Shown here: positions 26,722 through 35,633 of the stretch, piece after piece
Numbering within the stretch: the stretch's first letter is position 1
How the letters are laid out: the number at the start of each line of letters is the position of its first letter
DNA from: Streptomyces sp. CC0208
GTDB lineage: Bacteria; Actinomycetota; Actinomycetes; Streptomycetales; Streptomycetaceae
Reading direction: 5' to 3'
Assembly (NCBI RefSeq): GCF_003443735.1
Contig: NZ_CP031969.1
Coordinates: forward strand, 1 to 64,000
Length of the DNA: 64,000 nt
Program-made: the position numbers and the translations under genes
Notes under the pieces: generated by a model
Databases searched by the model: none
Seen by the model: only the letters and a program-made list of their open reading frames with translations
Told to the model about the DNA's origin: nothing

Positions 26722-28825
26722 CTGCCATCAGGACGCGGTCGGGGCGGATCGGCAGGTCCCGGTGGCGTACGCCGGTCGCGTGCCAGACCGCGTTGGCGAC
26801 GGCCGCGGCGGCGCCCACGATGCCGATCTCCCCGATGCCCTTGATGCCGACCGGGTCGTCGGGGTCCGGGTCGTCGATCCAGTCCGCCTCGATGGCCGGA
26901 ACGTCGGCGTGGGAGGCGACGTGATAGCCGGCGAGGTCGGCGCCGTAGTGGCTGCCCAAGGCACGGTCACGGACCGCCTCCTCGTGCAGGGCCATGGAGA
27001 TGCCCCAGGTCATGCCGCCGACGAACTGGTTGCGGGCGGTGAGCGGGTTGACGATCCGGCCGGCCGCGAAGATGCCGAGCATCCGGCGCACCCGGACCTC
27101 GCCGGTGGCGGGGTCGACGGCGACCTCGGCGAACTGGGCGCCGAAGGAGTGCCGTTCCGCCTGGGCGAGGGCGCCGATGGCCTCCGTGGTGTCCGAGCGC
27201 ACGGTGATCCCCTCCGGCGGGATGTCGGCGCCGAGGGCAAGCCGCTCCCGCAGTTCCCTGGCGGCGATCGTGACCGCCCAGGCCCAGGAGCGGGTTCCCA
27301 TGGAGCCGCCGGCGATGAACGCGGGGCCGAGGTCGCTGTCGCCGATGCGCACCCGGACGTGTTCCGTCGCGGTCTGAAGGGCGTCGGCGGCGATCAGGGT
27401 GAGCGCGGTCCGGGCGCCGGTGCCGATGTCGGCGGCGTTGATCCCCACGGTGTAGGTGCCGTCCGCCTCCGCCGTCACCGCCGCCGTGGACGGGCCGGCG
27501 CCGGCCGGGAAGGAGGCGGCGGCCGTGCCGGTGCCGAGCAGCCAGCGTCCGTCGCGGCGCAGACCGGGGCGCGGGTCGCGGTCGGCCCAGCCGAACCTCC
27601 GGGCGCCTTCCCGGAAGCAGGCGATGAGGTTGCGGCCGCTGAACGGCAGCCCGGACACCGGGCCCGTCTCGGGGTCGTTGCGGGCGCGCAGTTCGATCGG
27701 GTCGAGGCCGCACTTCACGGCGAGTTCGTCCATCGCCGACTCCAGCGCGAACGACCCCGGTGCCTCGCCCGGCGCGCGCATGTACGTCGGGGTCGGCACG
27801 TCGAGGCGTACGAGCCGGTTGGCGGTGTGGTGGGCGTCGGCGCCGTACATGGTCCGGGCCGGGCCGGCGGCCGACTCGACGAACTCGTGCACGGTGGAGG
27901 TGGCGCTGAGGGAACGGTGCTCCAGCGCGCGCAGTCGGCCGTCGGCGCCGGCGCCGAGCCTGAGGCGCTGCCGGGTGGGGCTGCGGTAGCCGGTGAGGGA
28001 GAACATCTGACGGCGGGTCATGACCACGCGGACCGGGCGCTGCAGTTCGGTCGCGGCCATGACGGCGGCCACCTGGTGGGCGCGGATGCCCTTGCTGCCG
28101 AAGCCGCCGCCGACGTGTTCGGAGCGCACCCGGACGGCGGACGGGTCGAGCGAGAACATCTGCGCGAGTTCGCTCGCGACCCAGAAGGTGCCCTGGTTGG
28201 AGTCGACGAGTTCGAGCCGGCCGCCGTCCCAGCGGGCGGTGGCCGCGTGCGGCTCCATCATGGTGTGGTGCTCTTCCGGGGTGGTGTACTCGGCGTCCAC
28301 GACGACGGCGGACGCGGCGAGTTCGGCCTCCAGATCGCCCTTCTCGATCACCGCCGGCATGTGGCTGTCGATCGCGTAGGCGTCGGGGTGCTCGCCGGTG
28401 AAGTCGACGTCGTGCGGCTCCTGTTCGTAGTGCACCACCAGCGCTTCGGCGGCCTCCCGGGCCTGTTCGGAGGTCTCGGCGACGACCAGCGCCACCGGCC
28501 AGCCCGCGTACGGCACCCGGTCGTGCTGGAAGACGGTCGCGGTCGGGTCCGGGACGCCCAGCAGACCGACGTAGCCGGTCTCGACCCGTGGGGCGTTGCC
28601 GTGGTGCAGGACGGCGACCACGCCGGGCATGGCGAGGACGTCGGCGGTGTCGATGGAACGGATACGGCCGCGGGTGACCGTGGACAGCACCAGCCAGCCG
28701 TGCGCGAGGTCGGCGAACGGGATCTCACCGGCGTAGCGGGCGGCTCCGGTCACCTTGTCGCGGCCCTCGACGCGGGTGTGCGCGGTGCCGACGGCGTTCT
28801 GGCGTGCCGTGGGGGCGGTGGTCAT
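26708..28825 (-). CDS. Molybdenum hydroxylase, molybdopterin-binding subunit
   Basis: A 705-residue large subunit of a xanthine-dehydrogenase-family enzyme. Family marks: RVEGRDKVTGAARYAGEIPF, EPHAATARWDGGRLELVDSN, GGGFGSKGIRAHQVAAVMAA (molybdopterin contact), and near the end GIKGIGEIGIVGAAAAVANA with the active-site Glu. The length fits YagR/PaoC-like enzymes (about 730), not the longer fused xanthine dehydrogenases, and the subunit order 2Fe-2S, FAD, Mo is the same as in PaoABC aldehyde oxidase. ATG 28825 overlaps the FAD subunit stop (ATGA). The substrate is probably an aldehyde or heterocycle. Unlike E. coli PaoA, the small subunit has no obvious export signal. Confidence 0.93.
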   Translation of the reverse strand: MTTAPTARQNAVGTAHTRVEGRDKVTGAARYAGEIPFADLAHGWLVLSTVTRGRIRSIDTADVLAMPGVVAVLHHGNAPRVETGYVGLLGVPDPTATVFQHDRVPYAGWPVALVVAETSEQAREAAEALVVHYEQEPHDVDFTGEHPDAYAIDSHMPAVIEKGDLEAELAASAVVVDAEYTTPEEHHTMMEPHAATARWDGGRLELVDSNQGTFWVASELAQMFSLDPSAVRVRSEHVGGGFGSKGIRAHQVAAVMAATELQRPVRVVMTRRQMFSLTGYRSPTRQRLRLGAGADGRLRALEHRSLSATSTVHEFVESAAGPARTMYGADAHHTANRLVRLDVPTPTYMRAPGEAPGSFALESAMDELAVKCGLDPIELRARNDPETGPVSGLPFSGRNLIACFREGARRFGWADRDPRPGLRRDGRWLLGTGTAAASFPAGAGPSTAAVTAEADGTYTVGINAADIGTGARTALTLIAADALQTATEHVRVRIGDSDLGPAFIAGGSMGTRSWAWAVTIAARELRERLALGADIPPEGITVRSDTTEAIGALAQAERHSFGAQFAEVAVDPATGEVRVRRMLGIFAAGRIVNPLTARNQFVGGMTWGISMALHEEAVRDRALGSHYGADLAGYHVASHADVPAIEADWIDDPDPDDPVGIKGIGEIGIVGAAAAVANAVWHATGVRHRDLPIRPDRVLMAGVRA

Positions 28826-29814
28826 CGGGCGGCCTCCTCGGCCAGTTCGGTCAGCACGGCCACGACGAGATTGCGCATGAGGGTCACCTTGTATGCGTTG
28901 TGCGGCAGCGGTTTCGCCGCCGCGAGTTCGGCGTCCGCGGCGGCGGCGAAGGTCTCGGCGTCGGCAGGCGCCCCGGTCAGGACGCGTTCGGCCGCCGTCG
29001 CCCGCCACGGCCGGGACGCGACCGCCCCGAAGGCGAGGCGTACGTCGCCTACGACGCCGTCCCGGATGTCGAGCGCGGCGGCGATGGAACCGATGGCGAA
29101 GGCGTACGAGGCACGCTCGCGCACCTTGCGGTAGCGGGATCGGGCGGCCACCGCAGCAGGCGGCAGGGTGACGCCGGTGATCAAGGCGCCCGGCGGCAGC
29201 GCGGTCTCGCGGTGCGGGGTCTCACCGACCGGCAGGTAGAAGTCGGCGAGGGGCAATGTGCCGGGGCCGTCGGCGGTTTCGTACGACACGACCGCGTCGA
29301 AGGCGGTCAGCGCGACGCCCATGTCCGAAGGGTGGATGGCCACGCAGTGCTGGGAGGCACCCAGGATGGCGTGGTTGTGGTGCTCGCCCTCGATCGCGGG
29401 GCAACCGCTGCCGGGCACACGCTTGTTGCAGGGTTTGGTCACGTCGGTGAAGTAGCCGCAGCGGGTGCGCTGGAGCAGGTTGCCTCCGACGGTGGCCATG
29501 TTGCGCAGCTGACCGGAGGCGCCGGCCAGTACCGCCTGCGCCAACGCCGGGTAGCGGCGGCGGACCTCAGGGTGGGCGGCGAGGTCGCTGTTGGTGACGG
29601 TGGCGCCGATGCGCAGGCCGCCGTCCGCCGTCACCTCTATGCCGTCCAGGGGCAGTTCGCGGACGTCGACCAGGCGGGCCGGCCGCTCGACGCCGGCCTT
29701 CATCAGGTCGACGAGGTTGGTGCCGCCGCCGAGGAAGCGGGCGCCGGGGTCGGCGTCCAGCAGGGCCAGAGCCCCGGAGACATCGACGGCCCGGTCGTAT
29801 GCGAACTCCCTCAC
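28822..29814 (-). CDS. Molybdenum hydroxylase, FAD-binding subunit with 4Fe-4S loop
   Basis: A 330-residue FAD subunit. The FAD-binding domain shows ARFLGGGTNLVDLMKAGVER and LAGASGQLRNMATVGGNLLQ. The inserted loop RCGYFTDVTKPCNKRVPGSG then CPAIEGEHHNHAILGASQHC holds four cysteines, matching the extra 4Fe-4S cluster of PaoB and 4-hydroxybenzoyl-CoA reductase subunits. The C-terminal domain (RERASYAFAIGSIAAALDIR, LPHNAYKVTLMRNLVVAVL) is of the CO-dehydrogenase FAD type. GTG 29814 overlaps the stop of the 2Fe-2S subunit (GTGA), so the operon is translationally coupled throughout. Confidence 0.93.
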   Translation of the reverse strand: MREFAYDRAVDVSGALALLDADPGARFLGGGTNLVDLMKAGVERPARLVDVRELPLDGIEVTADGGLRIGATVTNSDLAAHPEVRRRYPALAQAVLAGASGQLRNMATVGGNLLQRTRCGYFTDVTKPCNKRVPGSGCPAIEGEHHNHAILGASQHCVAIHPSDMGVALTAFDAVVSYETADGPGTLPLADFYLPVGETPHRETALPPGALITGVTLPPAAVAARSRYRKVRERASYAFAIGSIAAALDIRDGVVGDVRLAFGAVASRPWRATAAERVLTGAPADAETFAAAADAELAAAKPLPHNAYKVTLMRNLVVAVLTELAEEAAR

Positions 29815-30368
29815 GCTGCCGCCTCCTCGGTTTTCGCTTCCGCCGCCTGGGCCACGGCCTGGACGATCGACACGTACGCGCCGCAGCGGCACAGGTTCCC
29901 GCTCATCCGTTCCCGGATCTCCTCGGCGCTCAGGGGTGGTGGTCCGGCCTCGGGGCGGACGTCGTCGGTGACGGCGCTGGGCCAGCCGGCCGCGTGTTCC
30001 TCGATCACCGCGATCGCCGAGCAGATCTGGCCGGGTGTGCAGTAGCCGCACTGGTAGCCGTCCAGATCGAGGAACGCCTGCTGCACCGGGTGCAGCCGGT
30101 CGCCCTCTGCCAGGCCCTCGACGGTGGTGATCTCGCGTCCTTCGGCGGCCACGGCGAGTTGCAGACAGGACACCGTCCGGCGCCCGTCGAGCAGTACCGT
30201 GCAGGCGCCGCACTGCCCCTGGTCGCAGCCTTTCTTGGTACCGGTCAGGTCGAGCCGCTCGCGCAGGGCGTCGAGCAGGGTGGTGCGATGGTCTACGGGC
30301 AGAGTGCGCTTCTCGCCATTGATGTTCAGGGTGATGTCGCTGGACGTCGACGAGGGGGCTGGGGCCAT
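29811..30368 (-). CDS. Molybdenum hydroxylase, 2Fe-2S subunit
   Basis: A 185-residue small subunit with two 2Fe-2S clusters. The plant-ferredoxin-like half has GTKKGCDQGQCGACTVLLDG and the downstream cysteine in TVSCLQL; the helical half has YQCGYCTPGQICSAIAV and SGNLCRCGAYVSIV. ATG 30368 is preceded by AGAAGG six bases upstream; the frame is open ten residues further. Residues 1-10 (MAPAPSSTSS) are not a signal peptide, so the complex is probably cytoplasmic. It is the first gene of the operon, and two palindromes in its promoter region are candidate repressor sites. Confidence 0.95.
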   Translation of the reverse strand: MAPAPSSTSSDITLNINGEKRTLPVDHRTTLLDALRERLDLTGTKKGCDQGQCGACTVLLDGRRTVSCLQLAVAAEGREITTVEGLAEGDRLHPVQQAFLDLDGYQCGYCTPGQICSAIAVIEEHAAGWPSAVTDDVRPEAGPPPLSAEEIRERMSGNLCRCGAYVSIVQAVAQAAEAKTEEAAA

Positions 30369-30433
30369 GTTCAGCCTTCTTTCACGTGTCCCGGACACGT
30401 CGGGGCGTCAGTCCGACGCTAGAGTGAGCTCAA

Positions 30434-30449
30434 GCGGACAGCTGTCCGC
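30434..30449. promoter_or_regulatory. Operator-like palindrome 1 (TetR / Mo-hydroxylase operon)
   Basis: GCGGACAGCTGTCCGC, a perfect 16-base palindrome in the divergent gap between the 2Fe-2S subunit gene and the TetR gene. Confidence 0.7.
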
Positions 30450-30465
30450 TATTGGTTCGAACGTA

Positions 30466-30481
30466 GTGGACAACTGTCCGG
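30466..30481. promoter_or_regulatory. Operator-like palindrome 2
   Basis: GTGGACAACTGTCCGG shares the core GGACA, two bases, TGTCC with the copy at 30434. The two sites are 32 bases apart, about three helical turns. Confidence 0.65.
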
Positions 30482-30524
30482 TTCTCAAGGACCGCTTTCG
30501 GACACGAGCCGCCGAGGAGGACGA

Positions 30525-31136
30525 GTGCCGCAGAGGAACGACCCGCGCCTGCGCTCGGACGCGCAACGCAACCGCGAGCGCATTCTGGAAGTGGCCCTCA
30601 CCGAGCTCTCCCGGGCCGCCGACACTCCGCTGAGCGCGATCGCCAAGAAGGCGGGCGTCGGCCAGGGCACGTTCTACCGGAACTTCCCCAACCGCGAGAC
30701 GCTCGTCCTCGAGCTCTACCGGCACGGAGTACAGCAGATCGCCGACACCGCGTCCGTGCTGCTGGAGACCATGGAACCCGACCGCGCGCTGCGGGCGTGG
30801 ATGGACCACCTCGCCCGGTTCGCCATGACCAAGGCGGGCCTGGCGGAGGCGATCCGCCAGGCCCTGAGCACCTCGTCCGGGAAGGCGGCGAAACCGGGCC
30901 ACACCCCGGTGACCGAGGCCGCCGACCTCCTGCTCCGCGCCTGCGAGGAGGCCGGCACGATCCGTCCCGGCGTCACTCCCGACGACTTCATGCTGGCCAT
31001 CGCCGGCCTGTGGCAGCTCTCCCCGCACGACGACTGGCAGCCGCAGGCGACACGCCTGCTGGACATCGTCATGGACGGACTTCGCGCGGGGGCGCCCGGA
31101 CGCCGGGGCCTGTCCGGCGGATCAGGCCGGTTGTAG
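30525..31136 (+). CDS. TetR/AcrR family transcriptional regulator
   Basis: A 203-residue TetR-type repressor. The helix-turn-helix is at about residues 14-62: NRERILEVALTELSRAADTP, LSAIAKKAGVGQGTFYRNFP, NRETLVLELYRHGVQ. The C-terminal helical ligand domain fits the later TetR subgroup (ALRAWMDHLARFAMTKAGLA). Start is GTG 30525 with GAGGAC upstream. It is divergent from the molybdenum hydroxylase operon, and two GGACA/TGTCC palindromes between them suggest it represses the operon and itself. Confidence 0.93.
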   Translation: MPQRNDPRLRSDAQRNRERILEVALTELSRAADTPLSAIAKKAGVGQGTFYRNFPNRETLVLELYRHGVQQIADTASVLLETMEPDRALRAWMDHLARFAMTKAGLAEAIRQALSTSSGKAAKPGHTPVTEAADLLLRACEEAGTIRPGVTPDDFMLAIAGLWQLSPHDDWQPQATRLLDIVMDGLRAGAPGRRGLSGGSGRL

Positions 31137-31991
31137 GCAACAGCGCCTCGTGACACGGGTGAGCGGAGCCCGGTGCCTCCAGCCGCGAGGCGGAGGAGGC
31201 AGGCGGAGGAGACAGGCGGAGGAGGGAGGTCCGCTACGAACCACGCGCCGACCTTCACCAGGGTCTGCTCGGACTGACCTGCAGCCTCATCTGCCCAGAC
31301 TCTCATTGTCCCGTGCCGGCGGCCTTCGGCCGGTCGGGCCGCGCGTGGTCGGCGGCCGACGCCGGCAGCGCCACCGCCCCCCGATCGCGGCAGCCGCGAG
31401 CGCGGCAGCGGAGTAACACGGGCGGTCACCGTGGAAGAAGACACAAGGCCCCCACGCTGTACGGGCACCGCCCGTCCCAGAGCCCCGGCAGCGGGGCGGG
31501 TGGGAGGGGCTGCTGGGAGGGGCTGGTGGGAGGGGCTGGTGCGGTGTGCGGGTAGCGGCCGGTCGGCCGCACACCCACACCATGACCGGGCTGTGCAGGT
31601 CGTGAACCCCGATACGAGCACTCCGTTACTTTTCGCCCACATTGCTGCAACTCTCGCCTGTAACCTCAAATCATGCGGTGTATGCATAAAGTTGACGCCC
31701 CGCCATGCAGAGACCCCGTACCGGGCTTGGCCGTCCCCCGCGACCGCCAGGACACGCCACCCCAGCCATTGCGGGGCCCTCACCCGAAAGTGCGTAACAG
31801 CCCCGATTCTGTGACGGTGCCGGTGCCTACGGGCGGCTGATCACACGCGGCGGGCTTGCAGTTGTATTGGTCGGAGAAGACGATGAGCCGCCGATGACGC
31901 CGTCGGCGTGACATCGCCCGGCAACCGCAACCACCTGCGGCCATGCGCGGCTCTCCCCCTGCACATCCATCCGCTGCTGAAGGAGACCGAC
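31137..31991. other. Gene-poor region with purine-rich repeats
   Basis: About 850 bases without a supported gene. Two low-complexity tracts are present: three GGCGGAGGAG-type units at about 31188-31226 and GGGAGGGGCTGSTG units at about 31500-31542. Open frames over them are repeat artefacts. The last 60 bases contain the promoter of the next gene. Confidence 0.5.
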
Positions 31992-32300
31992 GTGAGCCTC
32001 GCCTTCGACCACCACACGCCGCAGACCTTCGTCGACCCCTACGCCGCCGACCCGGAGGAAAGCGCCTGGCCTCCGGCCGCCGGGCAGGACACCGACTGCC
32101 TGCTGCCTCCGCCCAACCCCGCCGAGCGCCTCAGCATCCCCATCACCCCCCGCGACCAACGCCGCCTGGCCCTGCACGCCGCACTCACCGCCGCCGGCAT
32201 CCCGCCCCGACCCGAAGACCGCGACGCCATCGACCAGCTCAGCACCCTGTCCCCCAGCATCAACACCACCCTGCAACGCTGGCTGAACCACACGTCATGA
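31992..32300 (+). CDS. Hypothetical protein (102 aa)
   Basis: A 102-residue protein with no family that I can name: SLAFDHHTPQTFVDPYAADP, then a proline-rich linker, then a helical C-terminus (TPRDQRRLALHAALTAAGIP, DRDAIDQLSTLSPSINTTLQ). GTG 31992 has GAAGGAG six bases upstream, a strong site. It lies next to a transposase and may be a carried accessory gene. Confidence 0.6.
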   Translation: MSLAFDHHTPQTFVDPYAADPEESAWPPAAGQDTDCLLPPPNPAERLSIPITPRDQRRLALHAALTAAGIPPRPEDRDAIDQLSTLSPSINTTLQRWLNHTS

Positions 32301-32355
32301 AAAGGTGGGCTAATGGCTGGCGCCAACTCGTGGTCACAGTCATGGCGTCGCGGGC

Positions 32356-33138
32356 TCACGTCTGCAATCCACGCCCGTACGCGGCCCGCAGCGCCGTGAC
32401 CGCCTGCTCGTAGGTGTCGGCCTGGGTGTCGATCGTCAACTGCACACCCGGCCCGCTCCCACTACCGGAGCCGGTGCCGTCCTCTCGTAGCCGGAAGGGA
32501 CCGAGACCCAGGCGGCCGCGGCGGAAGTCGTCCGCGGCGGCCCGCTGGGTGAGGGTGAGTTGGCCGCCCGATGGCCGTTTGAAGCCGGTCGTGACCCAGG
32601 GGCCGGCACCTTGGTAGGCGCGGTCGGCGAGGATGGGGATGCCCTGACGCTCGCAGGTCCGGATGATGCGATGGGTGCGGGCCGCGGTCAGGTCGTGGGC
32701 GCGGCCCGGCAGTGCGGGCGAGATCCACAGCACCTCGCCAACGGGGTCGGTGACGATCTGGACGTTCACGCCGTGCCGACGGTGCTTTGCCGAGCAGTCA
32801 GCTCGGCTGTCGCCGACGCGGTCGCACTCGGCAAGGGTCCCGTCCAGCAGGACGAACTCCGGATCATGCTCGCGCAGAGTTTTGAGCAGGCCCGCGGCCC
32901 GGTCGGCGAGCAGGCCGGTCACGGCGGTGACGTACGCATGGGCGGTGCCGACGGATATCCCGAAGCCGGATGCGATCCGAGTGAGGGTGTCATGACGGCG
33001 TAGGTACACCAGAGCCACGAGCGCCCGCTGGTGCGGCAGGAGTTTGCACCGTCGGCCACCCTCACGGGTGACGATGAGCATCGTGACCCACTCGACCAGA
33101 GCGTGAGGCAGGTCGAGTGCGGCAGAATAGGGAACCAA
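32356..33138 (-). CDS. IS5-type transposase with foreign C-terminal tail
   Basis: A 260-residue frame. Residues 1-190 are the helix-turn-helix and DDE parts of an IS5-type transposase: [80 protein letters not shown] and [20 protein letters not shown]. After [14 protein letters not shown] the sequence changes to [20 protein letters not shown] and [20 protein letters not shown], unlike any transposase C-terminus, and the final catalytic Glu region is missing. So the gene is a 3'-truncated transposase fused in frame to another gene's end, probably inactive. An inverted-end-like sequence (CCACGCTGAAAACCCTCC) lies at about 33248. Confidence 0.8.
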   Translation of the reverse strand: MVPYSAALDLPHALVEWVTMLIVTREGGRRCKLLPHQRALVALVYLRRHDTLTRIASGFGISVGTAHAYVTAVTGLLADRAAGLLKTLREHDPEFVLLDGTLAECDRVGDSRADCSAKHRRHGVNVQIVTDPVGEVLWISPALPGRAHDLTAARTHRIIRTCERQGIPILADRAYQGAGPWVTTGFKRPSGGQLTLTQRAAADDFRRGRLGLGPFRLREDGTGSGSGSGPGVQLTIDTQADTYEQAVTALRAAYGRGLQT

Positions 33139-33398
33139 CGAGGCTCCTGTGCCGGTGGGATGAGACTTCGAACACCTCCCCCAACGGCACGGGAGCTTTG
33201 TACGTTGCGGCCCTCACCACAGCCTCACAAGCGTCACCCGATCAGTGGCCACGCTGAAAACCCTCCGTGAACGGAAAGGGAACCGAAGCCCACGGGGCGG
33301 TGGCCATACGGGCGAGCGGATCGCATTCCGCCCAATGAAGCTGTGTCGAGGGTATTTTGAGCGGACTCCAATCCGATCTTCTCAGGGGGTAGTTACTC

Positions 33399-33881
33399 AT
33401 GCGCAGAATCGTGAAGATCAGAACCATAGGGATGTCAGCCATCGCCATGGCCGCCCTGGGAGCGACCTACGCGGGAGCCACTGCGAGTGCCTCGCAAAGG
33501 GTCGCCTCCGCGTCCGCCGCTCCGGGCGATGTCTACAAGGCGACGGCAGTGCACTCCATCGGGACGACGGACACGCAGGTCGTCGCTCTGTCGCTTCCTG
33601 CTGGGACGTACACCCTGACCGGTTCCGCCTTCCTCATCTACGCCGACAAGGCGAATTGCAGGGTCACCGGTGGCCCCAACATGACCACGCCTCGCGGCAG
33701 CGGCTACAACGAGGCTTCGCTGAGCGCGACGGGGACGGTCACCCTGGCGGCGGCGGGAAAGGTCCAGCTGCTGTGCAACAGTGAGAAGGTCCTTGCCGCG
33801 CCACAGGATCCCGCGGCCAACGGCACGCTCGTGGCCGCCAGGGCCGGGCTTTTCGTAGATCAGGGAACCGGCGCGCAGTAG
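33399..33881 (+). CDS. Secreted hypothetical protein (160 aa)
   Basis: A 160-residue exported protein. A basic start (MRRIVKIR) and a hydrophobic helix (GMSAIAMAALGATYAGATAS) form a Sec signal peptide with a likely cleavage near residue 30 (ASA). The mature part is a small beta-rich domain with DTQVVALSLPAGTYTLTGSA, FLIYADKANCRVTGGPNMTT and GTVTLAAAGKVQLLCNSEKV, two cysteines that could form a disulfide. GGGGG lies about eleven bases before ATG 33399. It lies between two copies of an IS5-type element in opposite orientation, and may be carried by them. Confidence 0.75.
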   Translation: MRRIVKIRTIGMSAIAMAALGATYAGATASASQRVASASAAPGDVYKATAVHSIGTTDTQVVALSLPAGTYTLTGSAFLIYADKANCRVTGGPNMTTPRGSGYNEASLSATGTVTLAAAGKVQLLCNSEKVLAAPQDPAANGTLVAARAGLFVDQGTGAQ

Positions 33882-33959
33882 TCCCCGGGCGCCGCAGCCA
33901 CACTCCAGTCACAGTCAACGCTGGCGCGGCGCTGTCCCCCGGCGGCCGGCGCAGCAGGG

Positions 33960-34239
33960 CCAGACAGACGCCGGCACTGCCGGGCCACACCCACGGCCTG
34001 ACCACGGCCCGCACCCATCACATCATCCGGACCTGCGAGCGTCAGGGCATCCCCATCCTCGCCGACCGCGCCTACCAGGGCGCTGGCCACTGGGTCACCA
34101 ACGGCTTCAAACGGCCATCGGGCTGTCAACTGACATGCCACGGTGGAAGTCCTGGCAGATCTTCCGCAGATCCCACCTCCGCCCCAACGGCATGACCGTC
34201 ATCACCAAACCTGTCCTCACCCTGGAGAGCCAACGCTGA
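33960..34239 (+). pseudogene. IS5-type transposase C-terminal remnant
   Basis: Frames read LPGHTHGLTTARTHHIIRTC, then [28 protein letters not shown] and, after a frame change, RWKSWQIFRRSHLRPNGMTV, VLTLESQR and a stop. These are the DDE and end segments that the 32356-33138 copy has lost, in the opposite orientation. It is a partial, broken copy; the sequence AACGCTGAAAAGGCTC just after the stop resembles the end of the other copy. Confidence 0.7.
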
Positions 34240-34245
34240 AAAGGC

Positions 34246-34470
34246 TCAGCGTGTCCCCTCCCCGAACCAGGTCATGAAGCGGGTGTGCTCTTGGCCGCAC
34301 CGGTCGGCGCCGGAGGTTTGGGCACGGCTCGGGCTGAAGGTGGAGCCGTACGGTCCGGAGGTGAACGCGCAGGCTTCCCGCACAGGTTGGAGGGCGTAGT
34401 AGCCGAATGCGGCCAGTGCTGCGACCAACAGGGTCGTCAGCCAGTAGCGGCGCGCTATCGGGGAAGGCAT
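34246..34470 (-). CDS. Small membrane-anchored hypothetical protein (74 aa)
   Basis: A 74-residue protein with one N-terminal helix (RRYWLTTLLVAALAAFGYYA) followed by an extracellular-looking part with three cysteines (EACAFTSGPYGSTFSPSRAQ, DRCGQEHTRFMTWF). I chose the ATG at 34470; the frame runs upstream without clear support. No family recognised. Confidence 0.5.
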   Translation of the reverse strand: MPSPIARRYWLTTLLVAALAAFGYYALQPVREACAFTSGPYGSTFSPSRAQTSGADRCGQEHTRFMTWFGEGTR

Positions 34471-34759
34471 GCGGTGATGGTAGCGGCGCGCTTCGCGCGG
34501 GCTGAGCATGCCCACTGGTCGGCGCCCTCCCAGGCTGCCCGCCCGTCTGAACACCGATGCCGTGCTTTCACCGGAGCGCCTGCGCAACGGGCCATGCGCA
34601 CCTGGCACGCAGCAGGCTTCGAGGTCGGGCTGAGCACGGTGTACCGGCACCATCACGAGGGGCTGGCACCCGCTGACCGAACTGCCTCCCCCTCGAAGAC
34701 GCCGCCCGAAGCGTGTAGCGCAGGGCGGTGCGCTGCCAGGGCGGCCAAGACGGCGAGTT

Positions 34760-35209
34760 TCATGTGCGTCTGAGGGTGGGCTGGCCGACCAGCAGGCAGG
34801 ACAGCGGGGAGTCCTGGTCCATGCCCTGATTGGTGAGCATGCGGATGGCTTCCAGCTGTTCGTAGGACATCAGGTGGGCCTCGTCGACGACGAGGACGGG
34901 AGTGCGTGCGCGTTCCTCGCGTTCAGCCAGCAGGACCTTGCCGGTCTGGACGGTCAGACGGGATCCCAGGTGGGAGGGGGTCTGACCGAAGGTGTTCACG
35001 ATCACTTCGTGGATGCCGCGGACCCCGATCATCGGGTTGGGGATGTAGACGACGCTGTATTCGACGGGTCGAGGGCGTCGAGGCAGGTGCGGACGGAGAC
35101 GGTCTTGCCCGCGCCGACCTCGCCGGTGACCACGCCGATGGAGCGTTCGGCGATGCACCAGGAGATGCGGGCGACGGCCTGGTTGTGGGAGTCGCTGGTC
35201 GGCGGCATC
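34760..35209 (-). pseudogene. ExeA/TniB-like transposition ATPase, frameshifted and truncated
   Basis: One frame reads MPPTSDSHNQAVARISWCIA, ERSIGVVTGEVGAGKTVSVR (Walker A GEVGAGKT) and TCLDALDPS; the next continues VEYSVVYIPNPMIGVRGIHE, PVLVVDEAHLMSYEQLEAIR (Walker B) and SPLSCLLVGQPTLRR, then stops early. A frameshift near 35070 separates them and the C-terminal third is missing. Such ATPases assist DDE transposases of IS481/Mu-like elements; no partner transposase remains nearby. Confidence 0.75.
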
Positions 35210-35214
35210 GAGGA

Positions 35215-35440
35215 GCAGCTAGCCGGTCAGCTGCCAGGCGGTGCGCTGGGCTCCGTCAGTGGGCGGCGGGCGCTCTTGAAGTCGAGCAGCAGGCCGTCGA
35301 CAACGAGGTCGGCGTCGGCGGTGATCTGGGCGCCGGCGAACGTCGGCCCGCCGGCGCAGTTCTCGGGCAGCAACTCTTTGATTTGCGGCCGTACTGCGTT
35401 CACGGCGCAGCAGCACTGTCAGCCACGCTGCACACCGGCC
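35215..35440 (-). pseudogene. Fragment of a conserved hypothetical gene
   Basis: The frame reads NAVRPQIKELLPENCAGGPT, FAGAQITADADLVVDGLLLD, FKSARRPLT, and after a frame change AQRTAWQLTG. The pattern DADLVVDGLLLDFKS then WQL.GY is seen in conserved Streptomyces proteins with a nuclease-like core. Only this piece is here, adjacent to the ExeA-like relic. Confidence 0.4.
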
Positions 35441-35633
35441 GGGCGTTTTTCGGGGGCTATCTCAGCCCGCCCCACGAGAAGATCGACAGTCACGCTGCGT
35501 ACGCGACCACACCAAGTGGACCAGAGGCCGGGAAGTGACAGCAGATGTTCACCACTTCGGGAGGCACCTGGTGCGCCTCCGGATCGAACTGCTTGAGCCT
35601 CGTGACATCGTTGTGATGCCTTCGCGGCAGGCG

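Noticed and set aside
26000..29134. A 1044-residue plus-strand frame
   Set aside because: It is the antisense shadow of the molybdenum hydroxylase genes, which have clear family motifs and overlapping starts on the other strand.
31137..31830. Long open frames in the purine-rich repeat region
   Set aside because: Caused by repetitive GC-rich sequence that lacks stops in several frames.
34560..34780. Frame reading AMRTWHAAGFEVGLSTVYRH as a possible Fur-like or transposon piece
   Set aside because: Only a short stretch, no start, and not enough to name a family.
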